Assembly (NCBI GenBank): GCA_002402535.1
Contig: DHGB01000049.1
Location: forward strand, 1,478 to 8,563
Direction: 5' to 3'
Origin: Candidatus Shapirobacteria bacterium UBA4809
Lineage (GTDB): Bacteria; Patescibacteriota; Microgenomatia; UBA12405
Length of the DNA: 7,086 nucleotides
The notes under the pieces were generated by a model. That model searched no databases and was not told where the DNA came from. It worked only from the letters and a program-made list of their open reading frames with translations. Made by a program: the position numbers and the translations under genes. Of the stretch, positions 5,397-7,086 are shown in pieces. Each line of letters begins with the position of its first letter. Position 1 is the stretch's first letter.

Positions 5397-7086
5397 ATGG
5401 CCTACTTTAAAGAGCTACCAAACACTCCTAATTTTCCTCTCATTGAAAAAGAAATATTAACTTGGTGGCAGGAAAACGATATTTTAAATAAATATCTCCA
5501 AAAAAATAATTCCTCTGAAAAAGTTTTTTCTTTTATTGATGGTCCAATTACCGCCAATAATCCCATGGGAGTTCACCATGCCCGGGGGAGAACCCTCAAA
5601 GATGTTTTTCAAAGATTTAAGAGCGCTCAGGGGTTTGCCCAGAGGTTTCAAAACGGTTTTGATTGCCAAGGACTTTGGGTCGAGGTCGAAGTGGAAAAAG
5701 AAGCTGGCTTTAATTCCAAAAAAGACATTGTAAATTTTGGGGTTGAAAATTTTACCAAAGCCTGCCTGGCTCGTGTCGATAAGTTTTCTAAAATCCAAAC
5801 CGAGCAATCAAAACGTCTGGGGATGTTTATGGACTGGGACAATTCTTATTACACCAATTCCCAAACCAATAATTTATATATCTGGCATTTTTTGAAAATT
5901 ATTAATGAAAAAGGCTGGCTCATTAAAAAGAAAAGTGCCACCACCTGGTGTCCTCGCTGTGAAACCGGTCTTTCTCAACACGAACAAAGCGATGCCTATC
6001 AAATGGACACTGATACCTCAGTCTATCTAAAGTTTAAGTTGAAAGATAGGCAAAATGAATATATACTCGCCTGGACCACTACTCCGTGGACACTCTCAGC
6101 CAACATTCTTCTCGCTATCAATCCTGATTATCAGTACGTTAAAGCCAAAGTAGACGGTCAAATTTTATATCTTGCCAAGATAGCGGCTGACAGACTGGCC
6201 ATAACTGATTACGAAAACATTGAGGCTTCTTCTCTCCTGAATTTAGAATATGATTCTCTTTACAATATACCCGCCCAAAAAAATATCAAACATTATGTCA
6301 CCGCCTGGAACAAGGTAAATCCCGAAGAGGGAACTGGTGTTGTTCACCTCGCTCCCGGCTGCGGCCAAGAGGATTTTGAGCTTGGCAGCCAACTCAATAG
6401 CGATATGCTCGCTCCTCTTGACCCGAGTGGTCACTTTTTGGAGGGATACGGTAATTTAACCGGACTTTACGCCCATAAAGTAGATAACCTCGTTATTGAA
6501 TATTTAAAAAGTAAAAACCTACTTTATAAAACCGAAGCTATTACCCACCGTTACCCTCACTGCTGGCGCTGCAAAACTAAATGTCTTTTTCGCCTTGAAG
6601 ATTCGTGGTTTATCAAATCAGATGAAATTAGACCTCTCTTAAAAGAAGCCGCCCAAAAAGTTTCCTGGCATCCAAAATATACCGGTCGCCGAATGCAAAA
6701 CTGGCTCGATTCCATGGATGATTGGATGATTAATCGTAAACGTTTTTATGGACTCGCTCTCCCTTTCTATGAATGTAGCTGCGGAGAACTGACAGTCATT
6801 GGCTCCAAAAAAGAATTAATCGAAAAAGCCATTCATCCCGAACTGGTCGACAAACTACCCTCTTTTCATCGTCCCTGGATTGATGAAATCGAAATAAAAT
6901 GCCCTAAATGCGGACAAAGTGTCAAGCGTATTCCGGATGTCGGCGATGTTTGGCTTGATGCCGGAGTTGTTCCTTTTTCCACTCTTAAATATCTTGAAGA
7001 TAAAACTTACTGGCAAAAATGGTTTCCGGCACAGATGGTTCTGGAAATGACCGAACAAATTCGCCTCTGGTTTTATTCCATGCTTT
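5397..7086 (+). CDS. ileS: Isoleucyl-tRNA synthetase, N-terminal 563 residues (3'-truncated)
   Basis: The frame is open from ATG 5397 to the window end with no stop. This class Ia synthetase charges tRNA-Ile with isoleucine using ATP and hydrolyses mischarged Val-tRNA. Landmarks: DGPITANNPMGVHHARGRT (48-66), where G58-V-H-H61 stands in for the HIGH signature; NGFDCQGLWVEVEVEKE (86-102); WCPRC (184-188); CP1 editing-domain motifs WTTTPWTL (226-233) and GTGVVHLAPGCGQEDF (312-327); YPHCWRCKTKC (386-396); NWLDSMDDWMINRKRFYG (435-452), the IleRS-type segment after editing; a likely zinc ribbon with C460/C462 and C502/C505; and DVWLDAG (517-523). The KMSKS loop, anticodon-binding domain and C-terminus lie beyond the window. 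GVHH with CQGLWVEVEVEK marks a distinct IleRS subgroup that I recall from some Actinobacteria and Chloroflexi. It starts 24 nt after ftsZ, with a TATAAT box in between. The enzyme call is firm; ValRS and LeuRS fit less well. Confidence 0.94.
   Translation, partial: MAYFKELPNTPNFPLIEKEILTWWQENDILNKYLQKNNSSEKVFSFIDGPITANNPMGVHHARGRTLKDVFQRFKSAQGFAQRFQNGFDCQGLWVEVEVEKEAGFNSKKDIVNFGVENFTKACLARVDKFSKIQTEQSKRLGMFMDWDNSYYTNSQTNNLYIWHFLKIINEKGWLIKKKSATTWCPRCETGLSQHEQSDAYQMDTDTSVYLKFKLKDRQNEYILAWTTTPWTLSANILLAINPDYQYVKAKVDGQILYLAKIAADRLAITDYENIEASSLLNLEYDSLYNIPAQKNIKHYVTAWNKVNPEEGTGVVHLAPGCGQEDFELGSQLNSDMLAPLDPSGHFLEGYGNLTGLYAHKVDNLVIEYLKSKNLLYKTEAITHRYPHCWRCKTKCLFRLEDSWFIKSDEIRPLLKEAAQKVSWHPKYTGRRMQNWLDSMDDWMINRKRFYGLALPFYECSCGELTVIGSKKELIEKAIHPELVDKLPSFHRPWIDEIEIKCPKCGQSVKRIPDVGDVWLDAGVVPFSTLKYLEDKTYWQKWFPAQMVLEMTEQIRLWFYSML

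Noticed and set aside
5484..5842. Short open frames on both strands over the start of ileS
   Set aside because: They overlap highly conserved IleRS sequence and show no family features.
1..7086. CRISPR arrays, tRNAs, insertion sequences or long direct repeats
   Set aside because: None was seen on reading; nearly all bases are accounted for by the six genes.

Overview
The window is one uninterrupted, same-strand run of six genes. It reads as the end of a compressed division and cell-wall (dcw) cluster followed by a tRNA synthetase gene: ATP-grasp enzyme (5'-truncated) - ftsW - murG - ftsA - ftsZ - ileS (3'-truncated). All junctions are tight: a 4-nt ATGA overlap, a 56-nt overlap, then gaps of 9, 2 and 24 nt. 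I see no rRNA, tRNA, CRISPR array, insertion sequence or long repeat, and almost every base is coding.

Organism. The DNA is AT-rich. None of the five visible start codons has a convincing Shine-Dalgarno sequence. The dcw cluster is pared down, and the protein variants (MurG with a 'GTHLTPA' first loop, IleRS with GVHH in place of HIGH) fit a Patescibacteria/CPR bacterium, perhaps Microgenomates-like. This placement is inference from protein flavour and gene order, not from a marker phylogeny. TGA is used as a stop (ATP-grasp gene, ftsW) and no conserved gene contains an in-frame TGA, so the TGA=Gly code of Gracilibacteria/Absconditabacteria is not in use.

Layout. Bases 1-807 encode the C-terminal 268 residues of an ATP-grasp ligase of unassigned substrate. 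Bases 804-1934 encode FtsW, the septal SEDS glycosyltransferase, and 1879-2958 encode MurG, which makes lipid II, the FtsW substrate. Bases 2968-4221 encode FtsA, the actin-like membrane tether, with its C-terminal amphipathic helix intact. Bases 4224-5372 encode FtsZ, with its GTPase motifs and C-terminal FtsA-binding peptide intact. Bases 5397-7086 encode the first 563 residues of isoleucyl-tRNA synthetase, running off the end before the KMSKS loop. A TATAAT box lies just before ileS, so ileS may have its own promoter with a very short leader.

How the genes work together. MurG supplies lipid II, FtsW polymerises it at the septum, and FtsZ with FtsA forms the membrane-tethered ring that positions synthesis. 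The ATP-grasp gene overlaps ftsW and may be an envelope-related ligase, but its substrate cannot be read from the sequence. I did not find a clearly new multi-gene system. The points most worth checking are the ATP-grasp gene, a Cys inside the FtsZ tubulin signature, the out-of-frame ftsW/murG overlap, the cationic tail of MurG and the apparent absence of Shine-Dalgarno sites.
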